The notes beneath the pieces were generated by a model. That model made no database searches and was not told the origin of the DNA. It saw only the letters and a program-made list of their open reading frames with translations. Positions 8,310-17,099 of a stretch of 45,172 bases of DNA are shown here, piece after piece. Source of the stretch: an uncultured Holdemanella sp. (GTDB taxonomy: Bacteria > Bacillota_I > Bacilli_A > Erysipelotrichales > Erysipelotrichaceae); the NCBI RefSeq assembly GCF_934772795.1, contig NZ_CAKVMR010000009.1:1-45172 (forward strand), written 5' to 3'. Numbering within the stretch: position 1 is the first letter of the stretch; every line of letters begins with the position of its first letter. Both the position numbers and the translations under genes were made by a program.

Positions 8310-8947
8310 GTATGTTAGATGTAATCTTAAAAGGAACATGGCAGACATTATACATGGTATTCTTCTCGACTTTAATTGCGGTTGTACTAGGTTTTATTCC
8401 TGCGGTAATTTTGACATTGACTGCTGAAGATGGATTGAAACCAAATCGTATTGTGTATGGAATTCTGGATGTGATTGTGAATGTATTCCGTTCATTTCCG
8501 TTCATTATCTTAATGGTAATTGTAATTCCAGTGACGCGTGTAATTGCTGGCAAATCTATTGGTACAACTGCGGCAATCGTTCCATTAACAATTTACGCAA
8601 TTCCATTTATTGCACGTGTATTTGAAAATGCATTGAGAGAAACAGATGCGGGTGTGATTGAAGCAGCAAAATCATTTGGTGCTACGGATCTGCAAATTAT
8701 TACAAAGGTATATTTTAAAGAATCTGTACCTAGACTATTAAATGGTATTGTTTTATTGATTATCAATATGGTTGGTGCGAGTGCAATGGCTGGTACACTT
8801 GGTGGTGGCGGTCTTGGAGATATCGCTATCCGAAAAGGATATCAGGCATATGATATTAGTTACCTTGTAGTGACGTCCATTGTATTGATTGTCATTGTTC
8901 AGCTTGTACAGGGTATTGGTAACGTTATTTACAAAAAGAAGGCTTAA
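8306..8947 (+). CDS. metI: Methionine ABC transporter permease
   Basis: About 213 residues with five membrane spans. The EAA loop, EAAKSFGATDLQIITKVYFKE, contacts MetN. The sequence LKGTWQTLYMVFFST at the start and GAGGLGD-like SAMAGTLGGGGLGDIAI near the end are typical of MetI. It forms the methionine channel with MetN and MetQ. Two starts are possible: ATG 8306, which overlaps the metN stop as ATGA but sits only three bases from GGAGGT, and ATG 8312, which has better spacing. No terminator follows at once; the next clear one is at 9106. Confidence 0.93.
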   Translation: MSMLDVILKGTWQTLYMVFFSTLIAVVLGFIPAVILTLTAEDGLKPNRIVYGILDVIVNVFRSFPFIILMVIVIPVTRVIAGKSIGTTAAIVPLTIYAIPFIARVFENALRETDAGVIEAAKSFGATDLQIITKVYFKESVPRLLNGIVLLIINMVGASAMAGTLGGGGLGDIAIRKGYQAYDISYLVVTSIVLIVIVQLVQGIGNVIYKKKA

Positions 8948-8951
8948 TTTT

Positions 8952-9107
8952 TTGGAAAAAATCTTGCATCATGTAAATGATGGGTGTACTTTTTTAACTG
9001 TCAAACTTGGGGTATTATACCGATAAAGGAATGGTTATGCAAATTTATTGGATTATTATGGTTTGGATGCTAAACATATCAAAGAATTTGTTGAATCACT
9101 AAAATAA
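8952..9107 (+). pseudogene. Decayed ORF remnant with an in-frame stop
   Basis: One frame reads LEKILHHVNDGCTFLTVKLG, then VLYR, a TAA at 9024-9026, then RNGYANLLDYYGLDAKHI and KEFVESLK before a final TAA. The reading on both sides of the internal stop looks protein-like, with regular hydrophobic spacing and an amphipathic C-terminus; CAA to TAA would explain the stop. I do not recognise the family with certainty. It looks like the tail of a gene lost between metI and aroF. Confidence 0.4.
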
Positions 9108-9137
9108 GATGGAGCTTGACTTCATCTTTCTTTTTTT
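9106..9137 (+). terminator. Terminator downstream of metQNI and the remnant
   Basis: AAGATGGAG (9106-9114), loop CTTGA, CTTCATCTT (9120-9128), then TCTTTTTTT. Confidence 0.8.
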
Positions 9138-9164
9138 GAAAAAATATTTAGAATATGATATTGT
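9136..9164 (+). promoter_or_regulatory. Possible promoter of the DAHP synthase gene
   Basis: TTGAAA (9136-9141), 17-bp spacer, TATTGT (9159-9164), directly after the preceding terminator. Confidence 0.4.
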
Positions 9165-9193
9165 CAAAGGGAGATTAAAGAGGGATGTTGAAC

Positions 9194-10225
9194 ATGGATA
9201 TGAAGAAGATACAGGAGTTACCTACTCCAGAAGAATTAAAGAAGGAGTTTCCTTTACCTTATAAGGTGCAAAAAATTAAGAAACAAAGGGATCAAGAAAT
9301 TGAAGATATTTTTACTGGAAAAGATGATCGTTTAATTTTAATTATTGGTCCTTGTAGTGCGGATCGTGAAGATGCGGTTTTAGATTATATGAATCGTTTG
9401 GCTATATTACAAGAAAAAGTAAAAGATAAGATTTTTATGATTCCACGTGTCTACACAAATAAACCTCGTACGAAGGGTGTTGGATATAAGGGGATGTTGC
9501 ATCAGCCAGATCCACATGCCGAAGAGGATATGTTGAAGGGAATCATTGCGATTCGTAAATTACATACGGATGTAGTTACACAAACTGGTTTTACTTGTGC
9601 AGAAGAAATGTTGTATCCAGAAAATCACGCGTATTTATCCGATTTATTAGGTTATGTTGCGATTGGTGCAAGAAGTGTTGAAAATCAACAACATCGTATT
9701 GTAGCGAGTGGTGTGGGAATTCCTGCGGGTATGAAGAATCCTACAGGTGGAGATCTTACCGTTATGATGAATTCGATTGTAGCGGCTCAAGCCGATCAAA
9801 GATTTGTATATCGTGGTTGGGAAGTACAGACGGATGGTAATCCATTGGCTCATGCGATTTTAAGGGGTTATGTGGATAAGTTTAATCATGCGCATGCGAA
9901 TTATCACTATGAAGATTTAATGGAATTGATTCATTTATATGAAAAGTCCGATTTAAAGAATCCAGCTTGTATTGTGGATTGTAATCACTCGAATTCAAAT
10001 AAACAATATTTAGAACAGATTCGAATTGCGAAGGATGTTATGCATTCTAGAAGTAAGTCAGAAGATATCAAAAAGCTAGTGAAGGGCTTGATGATTGAGA
10101 GTTATTTAGAGGATGGAAATCAGCCAACCGATGGAGATGTATATGGAAAGTCAATCACGGATCCTTGTCTTGGTTGGGAAAAGACAGAACAATTGATTTT
10201 AGATTTGTATGACTTATGTGATTAG
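9194..10225 (+). CDS. 3-deoxy-7-phosphoheptulonate synthase (class I DAHP synthase)
   Basis: First step of the shikimate pathway, joining phosphoenolpyruvate and erythrose 4-phosphate. About 343 residues, the AroF/G/H type. Signatures seen are LIIGPCSADR (PEP site), RVYTNKPRTKGVGYKGM, AIGARSVENQQHR (the family's GARTTESQxHR loop), MKNPTGGDL, and IVDCNHSNSNKQY with the metal-binding histidine. ATG 9194 has AGAGGG at suitable distance; ATG 9185 is too close to it. No other aro genes are near. There is no extra regulatory domain, so feedback control, if any, resides in the barrel and its N-terminal extension. Confidence 0.92.
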   Translation: MDMKKIQELPTPEELKKEFPLPYKVQKIKKQRDQEIEDIFTGKDDRLILIIGPCSADREDAVLDYMNRLAILQEKVKDKIFMIPRVYTNKPRTKGVGYKGMLHQPDPHAEEDMLKGIIAIRKLHTDVVTQTGFTCAEEMLYPENHAYLSDLLGYVAIGARSVENQQHRIVASGVGIPAGMKNPTGGDLTVMMNSIVAAQADQRFVYRGWEVQTDGNPLAHAILRGYVDKFNHAHANYHYEDLMELIHLYEKSDLKNPACIVDCNHSNSNKQYLEQIRIAKDVMHSRSKSEDIKKLVKGLMIESYLEDGNQPTDGDVYGKSITDPCLGWEKTEQLILDLYDLCD

Positions 10226-10246
10226 GGAGCGTTGAGCTTCCTTTTT
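10224..10246 (+). terminator. Terminator of DAHP synthase gene
   Basis: GGGAGC (10225-10230), loop GTTGA, GCTTCC (10236-10241) and a T run; one G-U pair in RNA. Confidence 0.7.
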
Positions 10247-10264
10247 CTTTTGGTTAGATTTAGA

Positions 10265-10293
10265 TTTAAAAATATGAAATAGTCATTTATAAT
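10265..10293 (+). promoter_or_regulatory. Probable promoter of the hybrid kinase gene
   Basis: TTTAAA (10265-10270), 17-bp spacer, TATAAT (10288-10293), then GAGGAGG before the start codon. Confidence 0.5.
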
Positions 10294-10321
10294 TGAAGTA
10301 TCAATATGAGGAGGCCATATT

Positions 10322-13300
10322 ATGAACCAACTTCTTCAAGAAAAAAGAGATGCTGAACAATTTTTGCGATTAATAGCACCTAAATACACAGGAATTTTCA
10401 TTGTTGATCGAAGTACAGATTGTTTTCGTGATATTTTAGCTCCAGAATCATTTCGTGCTTTTGCCAAAGACACAAAAGGTTCCTATTCGGATGCGATGCA
10501 ATTGTATCGAGATCAATACGTAGCTTGTGATTATAAAGAAGTGATTGATCGAGTCTTGGACTATGATTATGTATATAATATTTTAGCTTCTGGCAATCCA
10601 GTGAATGTTACGTATCGTAAAAAGGATGGGACTTTAATTCGTTTGAAAATTGATCGTTATAATGATGACGAGAATCTTTCTGTTTGGGTATATATAAATG
10701 AAGATAGTGATGATGCACTATATGGAGAGCTTGGTGAGGCTCGTTATCGCGTTCAATTTGATGATAATGAAAGGCCAGTAGAGTTTATAGGAAATGAAAG
10801 TCTATCTGAGATGCTTTATGGATTTAAAGATGAGACGCATATTCCATTTTCTATGTTGTGGCAACATATGCATCCTCAAGATATTGATCTTGTGAAAGAA
10901 GAGTTTGAAAATATTCATGATTCGAAAGATTCGACTGCAACATATGAGGTAGAGTATCGTCTTCAGAATAAAGACAAACAATATCGTTGGTATCGTGCGA
11001 TTGGAAAGCCTGTTTTAAATGAAAAAGGAAAGATTGTGAGTGTATGTGGCTTCTTTATTGATATTCATAAACATAAAGAGAAAACACTGCTTCAACAACG
11101 TTTTATTTCTGGATTAAGCCATGAATATGTCACTGTATGGATGGTCAATCAGGATTTGACGGTGGAGTTGTGTCAACAGTCAAAAAAAGGCAATCATATT
11201 TCTCAAGAGGCAATTGAAAAATTTGCCAAAGAAAATAATTACCAAAAGAGCATGGAGAAATATGCATTACACTATGTGTGTAAAGAAGATCAAGAGGAAT
11301 TCTTAAAACGAGTGGATTATCGCGTTGTTCGTGAACGAATTAAGAAAGAAAAAGTATATCCTGTTGTTTTTCAAAGAGAATATAATGGGGATGTAGATTA
11401 CTTCCAGGTTTGTTTTGCCCAAATATCTGAAGAGACAGATGATTTTGTGTTGGGATTTAAATTGGTGAATGATATTGTCCAACAGGAAAAAGAAAGAAAT
11501 GATCGATTGGAAGAAGAGAAACAAATTCTAGAAAGTCTAAGCTCTGACTTTACGGCTATCTATTATTTGGAAGTTAACAGTGGTAAATTTGAACCTGTTC
11601 ATATTCGAGATAAAACGAATGCGAGTGAATTGATCAAAAATTATTTGGAATATAAGGACTTTTATGAATATACGTATCAATATGCGATGAAATATATTCC
11701 TAAAGATGAGCAGCCTGAATTTTTATGGTGGTTTTCAAAAGAAAATTTAAAGATGTTGTTAAAGAATCAAGCGAGTCTTACGCAGCATTATCATAGTTAT
11801 CCAAATGCGCAGAATCATCAATATTTTGAAACAAAAGTAGTTAAAGTAAGTGAAGATGAAGAGTCGTGTCACGTATTATTAGGATTCCGTTATATTGATG
11901 ATATTATTGAGAAGGAAAGAGCGGCTCAGAAAAGGTTGCAGGATGCCTTAGAAGAGACGAAGAGAAGTAATGAAACGATTTCTACCATTGCGAAAAGTTA
12001 TAGTTCAATTTATCAATTGGATTTAGAAACAGATACATATGAAAGAATTTCTGGAAGTGAGATTATTCCTAAGTCGGGTTGTGCATCTAAAAGGATGTAT
12101 GAGGTTTGCGAACAAGAGGTTGCACCAGAATATCGAAATATCATACATCAATTTGTGGATATAAAAACATTAGCTTCACGACTTGATAAAGAAGGTGATA
12201 TTTTAGCTGAATATCGAATGGCAGATGGTAACTGGCATAAGTTGCGTTATATTGTTCGTAAAAGAGATGAGAATGGTAAGGTAACGCAGGCAATCGCAAC
12301 CATTCGTACAATTAGCGAAACAAAGCGTAAAGAATTAAATTTATTCTTTGAGGCCGAACAGGCGAAGCGAGAAGCCAAAATAAAAACGCGTTTCTTACAG
12401 AATATGTCCCATGATATGCGTACGCCTTTAAATGGCATTTCTGGTATGCTTCATATGGCAGATCAAAATCCGGATGATTTAGAACTTCAAAAATCGACTC
12501 GAAATAAGATCCATCAGTCTTTAAATTATTTGATTTCTTTAGTCAATGACGTTTTGGATATGAACGATTTGGAAAGTGATCATTTTACAGAAGAAGAAGC
12601 GGATTTTGATGTAACTAAACTATTGGGAAACATGAATATAGAAGCGCAACAATTGGCACAAGATAAGAATATTCAATATATCTTGGATTGGTATGAAGGT
12701 CAGTTAAGTCATTCAAATTTTAGAGGATATCCAATCTATCTATCACGAATACTAATGATTGTTGTACAGAATGCCGTAAAGTTTACACCAGAAAATGGAG
12801 AAATCCATGTATGGATGAATGAAAAAATCATAGATGATTCGACATCGCTTTTAGAATTTAGCTGTAAAGATAATGGTATTGGAATGAGTCAAGATTTTAT
12901 TAAACACGCCTTTGATTTATTTGCGCAGGAAAATAGTTCAAGTAGATCCACATATCAAGGTACAGGTCTAGGCTTGCCAATTGCCAAAAAGCTCGTGGAT
13001 TACATGCATGGAAAAATCCACTTGGAAAGTGAAAAGGGAGTAGGTACAACTGTTACAATTCAGATTCCTTTTAAGTTAGGAAAGCCAATTGAAAACAAGG
13101 CTAAATTTACAGAATCAGTTTCTTTAGAAGGATTACATGCACTTGTGGCTGAAGATAATGATTTGAATATGGAAATCGTTAAATATATGTTAGAACGAAA
13201 TGGTATTCAAGTTACATGTGCTAAGGATGGACTAGAAGTCGTAAGTTTATTTGAGCAGAGTCAAATAAATGAGTTTGATTTTATTTTAATGGATATCATG

Positions 13301-13516
13301 ATGCCAAAACTAAATGGTTTAGATGCGACAAGAAAGATTCGTTCATTAAAACGAGCAGATGCCAAAGAAATACCAATCATTGCGATGAGTGCCAATGCAT
13401 TTGTGGAAGATATGCTCAATAGTAAAATTGCGGGCATGAATATGCATTTGGCTAAGCCTTTGGATGAAACAAAGTTAATGGAAGCTTTAAAACAATGTAA
13501 AAAGGGTGAAGAGTAA
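10322..13516 (+). CDS. Soluble hybrid sensor histidine kinase with tandem PAS-like modules
   Basis: 1064 residues with no membrane segment, so a cytoplasmic sensor. About 680 N-terminal residues hold five PAS-like modules. The second (residues about 135-250) is a good PAS fold, with FIGNESLSEMLYGF and YRWYRAIGKPV. Modules 1, 4 and 5 share a YTGIFIVDRST / FTAIYYLEVNS / YSSIYQLDLET opening. Then come a HisKA H-box (NMSHDMRTPLNGI, phospho-His H697), an HATPase_c domain (QNAVKFTPENG, DNGIGM, GTGLGLPIAKKL) and a C-terminal receiver (AEDNDLNMEI, phospho-Asp D991 in LMDIMMP, lysine in LAKPL). No DNA-binding partner is encoded nearby, so the output is unknown. It is a single gene with its own promoter. 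Confidence 0.9.
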   Translation: MNQLLQEKRDAEQFLRLIAPKYTGIFIVDRSTDCFRDILAPESFRAFAKDTKGSYSDAMQLYRDQYVACDYKEVIDRVLDYDYVYNILASGNPVNVTYRKKDGTLIRLKIDRYNDDENLSVWVYINEDSDDALYGELGEARYRVQFDDNERPVEFIGNESLSEMLYGFKDETHIPFSMLWQHMHPQDIDLVKEEFENIHDSKDSTATYEVEYRLQNKDKQYRWYRAIGKPVLNEKGKIVSVCGFFIDIHKHKEKTLLQQRFISGLSHEYVTVWMVNQDLTVELCQQSKKGNHISQEAIEKFAKENNYQKSMEKYALHYVCKEDQEEFLKRVDYRVVRERIKKEKVYPVVFQREYNGDVDYFQVCFAQISEETDDFVLGFKLVNDIVQQEKERNDRLEEEKQILESLSSDFTAIYYLEVNSGKFEPVHIRDKTNASELIKNYLEYKDFYEYTYQYAMKYIPKDEQPEFLWWFSKENLKMLLKNQASLTQHYHSYPNAQNHQYFETKVVKVSEDEESCHVLLGFRYIDDIIEKERAAQKRLQDALEETKRSNETISTIAKSYSSIYQLDLETDTYERISGSEIIPKSGCASKRMYEVCEQEVAPEYRNIIHQFVDIKTLASRLDKEGDILAEYRMADGNWHKLRYIVRKRDENGKVTQAIATIRTISETKRKELNLFFEAEQAKREAKIKTRFLQNMSHDMRTPLNGISGMLHMADQNPDDLELQKSTRNKIHQSLNYLISLVNDVLDMNDLESDHFTEEEADFDVTKLLGNMNIEAQQLAQDKNIQYILDWYEGQLSHSNFRGYPIYLSRILMIVVQNAVKFTPENGEIHVWMNEKIIDDSTSLLEFSCKDNGIGMSQDFIKHAFDLFAQENSSSRSTYQGTGLGLPIAKKLVDYMHGKIHLESEKGVGTTVTIQIPFKLGKPIENKAKFTESVSLEGLHALVAEDNDLNMEIVKYMLERNGIQVTCAKDGLEVVSLFEQSQINEFDFILMDIMMPKLNGLDATRKIRSLKRADAKEIPIIAMSANAFVEDMLNSKIAGMNMHLAKPLDETKLMEALKQCKKGEE

Positions 13517-13522
13517 ATGATA

Positions 13523-13686
13523 TCCTTCTATTTTATGCATTACGCACAAGATTAGATGTTTGTGATGAAGAAATAAGAGATAATTATCCAAAATATGTGG
13601 TTACTTTAGATGAATTATCAACAGGCAATATAGAAGGCGTAAAAATAATATACTTGGCTGATTTTCTTTTAAAAGAAGAATATTAA
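13523..13686 (+). pseudogene. C-terminal relic of a DUF4143-type AAA ATPase
   Basis: An open frame without a start codon reads ...DNYPKYVVTLDELSTG, then NIEGVKIIYLADFLLKEEY and TAA. The PKYVV(T/S)xDxxxxGNxxGIKxxxLxDFL pattern is, to my knowledge, the usual end of ATPases with an AAA_14 plus DUF4143 arrangement. The rest of the gene is missing; the frame runs back into the end of the kinase gene. It is the opposite strand to, and a different sequence from, the intact ATPase next to it, so it is a second relic and not a copy of that gene's end. Confidence 0.5.
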
Positions 13687-13714
13687 AAATGCAGGGCTTT
13701 CAACCCTGCATTTG
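13687..13714. terminator. Strong hairpin between relic and ATPase gene
   Basis: AAATGCAGGG (13687-13696) pairs perfectly with CCCTGCATTT (13704-13713). Runs of T or A on both sides suit termination from either strand. Confidence 0.75.
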
Positions 13715-13715
13715 C

Positions 13716-13751
13716 TATAATATAATATCAAAACTTGTAATATATTATATT
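13716..13751. repeat. 36-bp AT-rich repeat, copy 1 (at ATPase 3' end)
   Basis: Begins TATAATATAAT, has a centre AAAACTTGTAA and ends ATATTATATT. It aligns without gaps to the copies at 15064 and 15138. The stop codon of the minus-strand ATPase gene overlaps its last two bases. The outer ends are themselves inverted (AATATAAT against ATTATATT). Confidence 0.75.
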
Positions 13752-15051
13752 AAAGAACATTGTCTGATAATAAAAAATCAATTAGGCCAATGTTTAAAAT
13801 TCCATTTTCATCATAAAAACGTTTACGAATATCTCTTCTGACAATAATTTTTGGAAAACTGTCTCCAGTAATGTTTAGTGAACGTGATTCAGAATATACT
13901 TTCTCTTCATTTTCCATTGCATAAGCGGATTGAATATAATATTTTTTCATTCCTTTTTGAATAATAAAGTCGATTTCTCTAGCTACTTTTCGATAGTTTC
14001 CTTTTTCCGTTTTAATGTTTTCGTAGACTACGCCCACATCGATTTTAAATCCACGAATGATTAATTCATTGTATAAGATATTTTCCATAATGTGCGGCAT
14101 TTCAATTTGTCGAAAGCCGGTTCTTGCATTCCGCAATCCTATATCTTCGCAATAGTATTTTTTTGGGAAATCTAAATAAGATTTTCCTTTTACATCAAAC
14201 CGCAAAGCCTCTTTAAAAAGAAAAGAATCTTCTAAAAAATTAATATATTTATTAATTGTGGGGAGATAAACAATATCTTTTCCGCTGCGTTGTTGTTTGG
14301 AATTGATAGCTTTAGTGATTTTAGATGGATTTGTTAAAGAACCTACAGACGAGCATAATAAATCAATAATAGAACTTAAAATATCTTCTCTTTCAATATG
14401 TTTGCGTTCTACAATATCTCGAATATACACTTCTTTAAATAAGTTTTCTAGATATTCAATCTTGGAGGTTTCGTCTTGTTTTGTGAGTAGAAAAGGCATT
14501 CCACCATAAAACGAATAATTATCAAATGCCTCCTCTTTATCTCCACCAACAAATGAATAATATTCCGAAAAGGAGAAAGGATGAATTTTTATTTCATCAC
14601 TACGACCTCTAAACTCCGTTAAGATATCATTAGAAAGCATTTTAGAATTGCTGCCAGTTACATAAATATCCAAATTTGATAGTTCTTTTAAGTCGTTTAA
14701 CATATCATAGAAAGAAATTTTTTTTCCTTTTGGATTATAAGGATTATTTACTTCATCGGACATTTGTACTTCATCAATGAATAGATAATATTGTTGTGCC
14801 GTATTGTCAACAATATTATGGATTTTCTTTGAAAGTTCAATGGGGTTTCGATATTGAATGTCTTTCATCTGATCCAATTCAAAAGTGATAATTTGTTGGT
14901 TATCAATGCCGTTTTCTAATAGATAATTTTTAAAAAGATGGAAAAGTAGAAACGATTTTCCGCATCTTCTCAGGCCTGTGATGACTTTGATTTGTCCGTC
15001 ATGTTGACAAGCAATCAATTTCTGTAAATATAGATTTCTTTGAATTTCCAT
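13750..15051 (-). CDS. AAA ATPase with DUF4143 domain
   Basis: 433 residues. It opens EIQRNLYLQKLIACQHDGQI followed by KVITGLRRCGKSFLL, the Walker A of the AAA_14 family (GxRRxGKS). Walker B is YYLFIDEVQ, followed by DIYVTGSNSKMLSNDI (sensor region) and EFRGR, HPFSFSEY. The C-terminal half is the DUF4143 restriction-like domain (FxxExxAIR-like MENILYNELIIRGFKIDVG, REIDFII, YYIQSAYAM). The cellular function of the family is unknown. ATG 15051 follows AGGAGG by six bases; further upstream codons run through the repeat region and are not credible. It is bracketed by 36-bp repeats and lies beside the relic of another ATPase, suggesting a mobile or horizontally acquired unit. Confidence 0.85.
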   Translation of the reverse strand: MEIQRNLYLQKLIACQHDGQIKVITGLRRCGKSFLLFHLFKNYLLENGIDNQQIITFELDQMKDIQYRNPIELSKKIHNIVDNTAQQYYLFIDEVQMSDEVNNPYNPKGKKISFYDMLNDLKELSNLDIYVTGSNSKMLSNDILTEFRGRSDEIKIHPFSFSEYYSFVGGDKEEAFDNYSFYGGMPFLLTKQDETSKIEYLENLFKEVYIRDIVERKHIEREDILSSIIDLLCSSVGSLTNPSKITKAINSKQQRSGKDIVYLPTINKYINFLEDSFLFKEALRFDVKGKSYLDFPKKYYCEDIGLRNARTGFRQIEMPHIMENILYNELIIRGFKIDVGVVYENIKTEKGNYRKVAREIDFIIQKGMKKYYIQSAYAMENEEKVYSESRSLNITGDSFPKIIVRRDIRKRFYDENGILNIGLIDFLLSDNVL

Positions 15052-15063
15052 AAATCCTCCTAG

Positions 15064-15099
15064 TATAAAGTAATATAAAAACTCGCAATATATTATATT
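15064..15099. repeat. 36-bp AT-rich repeat, copy 2 (ATPase 5' leader)
   Basis: Begins TATAAAGTAAT, centre AAAACTCGCAA, ends ATATTATATT; roughly five-sixths identical to copy 1 over 41 aligned columns. It lies just upstream of the ribosome binding site of the minus-strand ATPase gene, so it is in its leader or promoter. Confidence 0.75.
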
Positions 15100-15111
15100 A
15101 AAATTATACAA

Positions 15112-15132
15112 TTTGATAAAACTTTTATCAAA
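15112..15132. promoter_or_regulatory. Perfect palindrome between repeats 2 and 3
   Basis: TTTGATAAAA (15112-15121), one base, TTTTATCAAA (15123-15132): ten perfect base pairs. It has the shape of a dimeric repressor operator for the ATPase gene. No cognate regulator is adjacent. Confidence 0.6.
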
Positions 15133-15137
15133 CGAAA

Positions 15138-15173
15138 TATAATATAATGCAAAAACTCGCAATACATTATATT
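15138..15173. repeat. 36-bp AT-rich repeat, copy 3
   Basis: Begins TATAATATAAT, centre AAAACTCGCAA, ends ACATTATATT. Same orientation as copies 1 and 2, 74 bp from copy 2, and next to the ftsH terminator. It marks the outer edge of the ATPase unit. Confidence 0.75.
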
Positions 15174-15201
15174 TAAAAAAGATGTGCATTACACACATCT
15201 T
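15173..15201 (-). terminator. Terminator of ftsH
   Basis: AAGATGTG (15179-15186) and CACATCTT (15194-15201); on the minus strand a T run follows. The stop codon overlaps the stem. Confidence 0.8.
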
Positions 15202-17071
15202 AATCTTTATTTGTTTGTGCTGGGATTTCAGCTGGTTTATTTAAGATATACATGAATTCTTCACCTGTAATGGTTTCTCTTTCATATAAGAATTTGGCAA
15301 GTTCATGTAGCTTCATCTTATTGTCTTTTAGAATTTGATAAGCTTCATCATGCGCTTTTTTAATTAATGCGATGGTTGCCTCATCAATCTTAGTAGCTGT
15401 TTCATTTGAACAAGCTAGAGATGTATCGCTACCTAAATATTGGTTATTTACTGTTTCTAAGGCTGTCATACCAAATTCATCCGACATACCTAGACGTGTA
15501 ATCATGGCTCTAGCAAGTTTAGTAGCTTGTTCAATATCGTTGCTCGCACCACTTGTGATCGAATTGAAAATCAATTCTTCAGCACAACGACCACCAGTAT
15601 ACACCATAATTTTCTGGAAAGCTTCTTCTTTTGATAGTAGGTTTTGTTCATTTTCTTCTACTTGCATAGTGTAGCCTAAAGCCCCTTTTGTACGAGGAAT
15701 AATTGTAATCTTATGAACAGGCGCTGTGTTTTTGCATTTGGCAGCTACTAGTGCATGTCCAATTTCATGATAAGAAACAATCATTCTTTCTCGATTTGAA
15801 ATGACGGCACCCTTCTTTTGTTCACCTGCAATAACAATTTCAATGGCTTCTTCTAAGTCTTTTTGAACTACTGTTTTACGATGGTCACGAACCGCTAATA
15901 AAGCACCTTCATTAATAATGTTGGCAAGTTCTGCACCACTTGCTCCTGCACTAGCTCTAGCGATGACGTTAAAGTCAATGTTGTTTGAGCATTTGATATC
16001 TTTGGCATGTAATTTAAGAATGGCTTCACGACCTGCAAGATCTGGAAGTTCAACTGGGATTCTTCGATCAAATCGACCGGGACGCGTTAAAGCAGGATCT
16101 AATGAATCTGGACGGTTTGTAGCTGCAAGTAATACAACGCCTTTTGAACCATCAAATCCATCCATTTCAGCAAGTAACTGGTTTAATGTTTGTTCACGCT
16201 CATCATTACCGTTCATTCCTGCGCCATCACGTTTTTTACCGATGGTATCAATCTCATCAATAAATACAATACAAGGAGCTTTTTCACGAGCTTGTTTGAA
16301 TAGATCACGTACTTTAGCGGCACCTCTACCGACAAACATTTCAACAAACTCACTACCGGAAATCGAGAAGAATGGAACACCTGCCTCACCCGCAACGGCT
16401 TTGGCAAGTAATGTTTTACCTGTTCCAGGAGGACCTACTAATAAGGCTCCTTTTGGCATCTTGGCACCAATCTCTTTATATTTTGCTGGATTGTTTAAGA
16501 AGTCGACAATTTCTTGTAGGTTTTCCTTCGCTTCTTCTTGTCCAGCAACATCTTTGAATGTTTTTCCAGTTTGTTCACCGACATAGACTTTGGCATTGCT
16601 CTTACCTAGATTGCCTAGACCAAAACCAGAGCCTTGTGAAAATGACATTTGATCATCTCCGCCCATTTTCTTCTGCATACGCTTAAACATCCATGCGCCA
16701 AATGCCCAGAAAATGATTAATGGTAAGAAAAAGGAAATTAAACTCGATAAAATTGGATTCATTTGTTCTTGGTAGACTTGTCCAAATTTAGCTCCGGATT
16801 TATCCAATCGATTGACTAAATCTGAATCGTTCATAACACCTGTTTTATAGGTCTTATCTGTTGAATCTTTCTTTAGTGTGTAATAAATATTGTGATCTTC
16901 AATTTGAACGGTATCTACTTTCTTTTCTTCAATTTTATTTAAGAAATCGGAATAATTCGTTGTTTCAAGCTTGGATTGTTGAAACATAGGGAATACGATA
17001 AAGTTTAAAGCCATAATGACAATCAATATGATCATGTAATATCTATATAAAGGCTTTTTTTGTTTGTTCAT
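15200..17071 (-). CDS. ftsH: ATP-dependent zinc metalloprotease FtsH
   Basis: 623 residues. Membrane-anchored AAA protease that degrades misfolded or short-lived membrane and cytosolic proteins. Two N-terminal membrane segments (residues about 11-30 and 108-130) flank a short outer domain. The AAA module has Walker A GPPGTGKT near residue 213, Walker B IVFIDEID, and the second region of homology ATNRPDSLDPALTRPGRFDR. The M41 protease domain carries HEIGH near residue 434 and the distal metal-ligand region ASNDIEQAT. The start follows AGGAGG. The usual neighbours tilS and hpt are absent. Its promoter is overlapped by a CIRCE element, so it should be heat-inducible through HrcA. Confidence 0.97.
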   Translation of the reverse strand: MNKQKKPLYRYYMIILIVIMALNFIVFPMFQQSKLETTNYSDFLNKIEEKKVDTVQIEDHNIYYTLKKDSTDKTYKTGVMNDSDLVNRLDKSGAKFGQVYQEQMNPILSSLISFFLPLIIFWAFGAWMFKRMQKKMGGDDQMSFSQGSGFGLGNLGKSNAKVYVGEQTGKTFKDVAGQEEAKENLQEIVDFLNNPAKYKEIGAKMPKGALLVGPPGTGKTLLAKAVAGEAGVPFFSISGSEFVEMFVGRGAAKVRDLFKQAREKAPCIVFIDEIDTIGKKRDGAGMNGNDEREQTLNQLLAEMDGFDGSKGVVLLAATNRPDSLDPALTRPGRFDRRIPVELPDLAGREAILKLHAKDIKCSNNIDFNVIARASAGASGAELANIINEGALLAVRDHRKTVVQKDLEEAIEIVIAGEQKKGAVISNRERMIVSYHEIGHALVAAKCKNTAPVHKITIIPRTKGALGYTMQVEENEQNLLSKEEAFQKIMVYTGGRCAEELIFNSITSGASNDIEQATKLARAMITRLGMSDEFGMTALETVNNQYLGSDTSLACSNETATKIDEATIALIKKAHDEAYQILKDNKMKLHELAKFLYERETITGEEFMYILNKPAEIPAQTNKD

Positions 17072-17099
17072 GAGTGTTCCTCCTTAATAAATTGATTAC

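Noticed and set aside
15052..15198. Upstream extension of the DUF4143 ATPase reading frame by 49 residues
   Set aside because: The extension is translated 36-bp repeat and palindrome with no ribosome site; ATG 15051 has AGGAGG at the right distance.
15918..16586. Long plus-strand frame opposite ftsH
   Set aside because: It is the codon-pattern shadow of ftsH on the other strand, with serine/proline-rich composition and no ribosome site.
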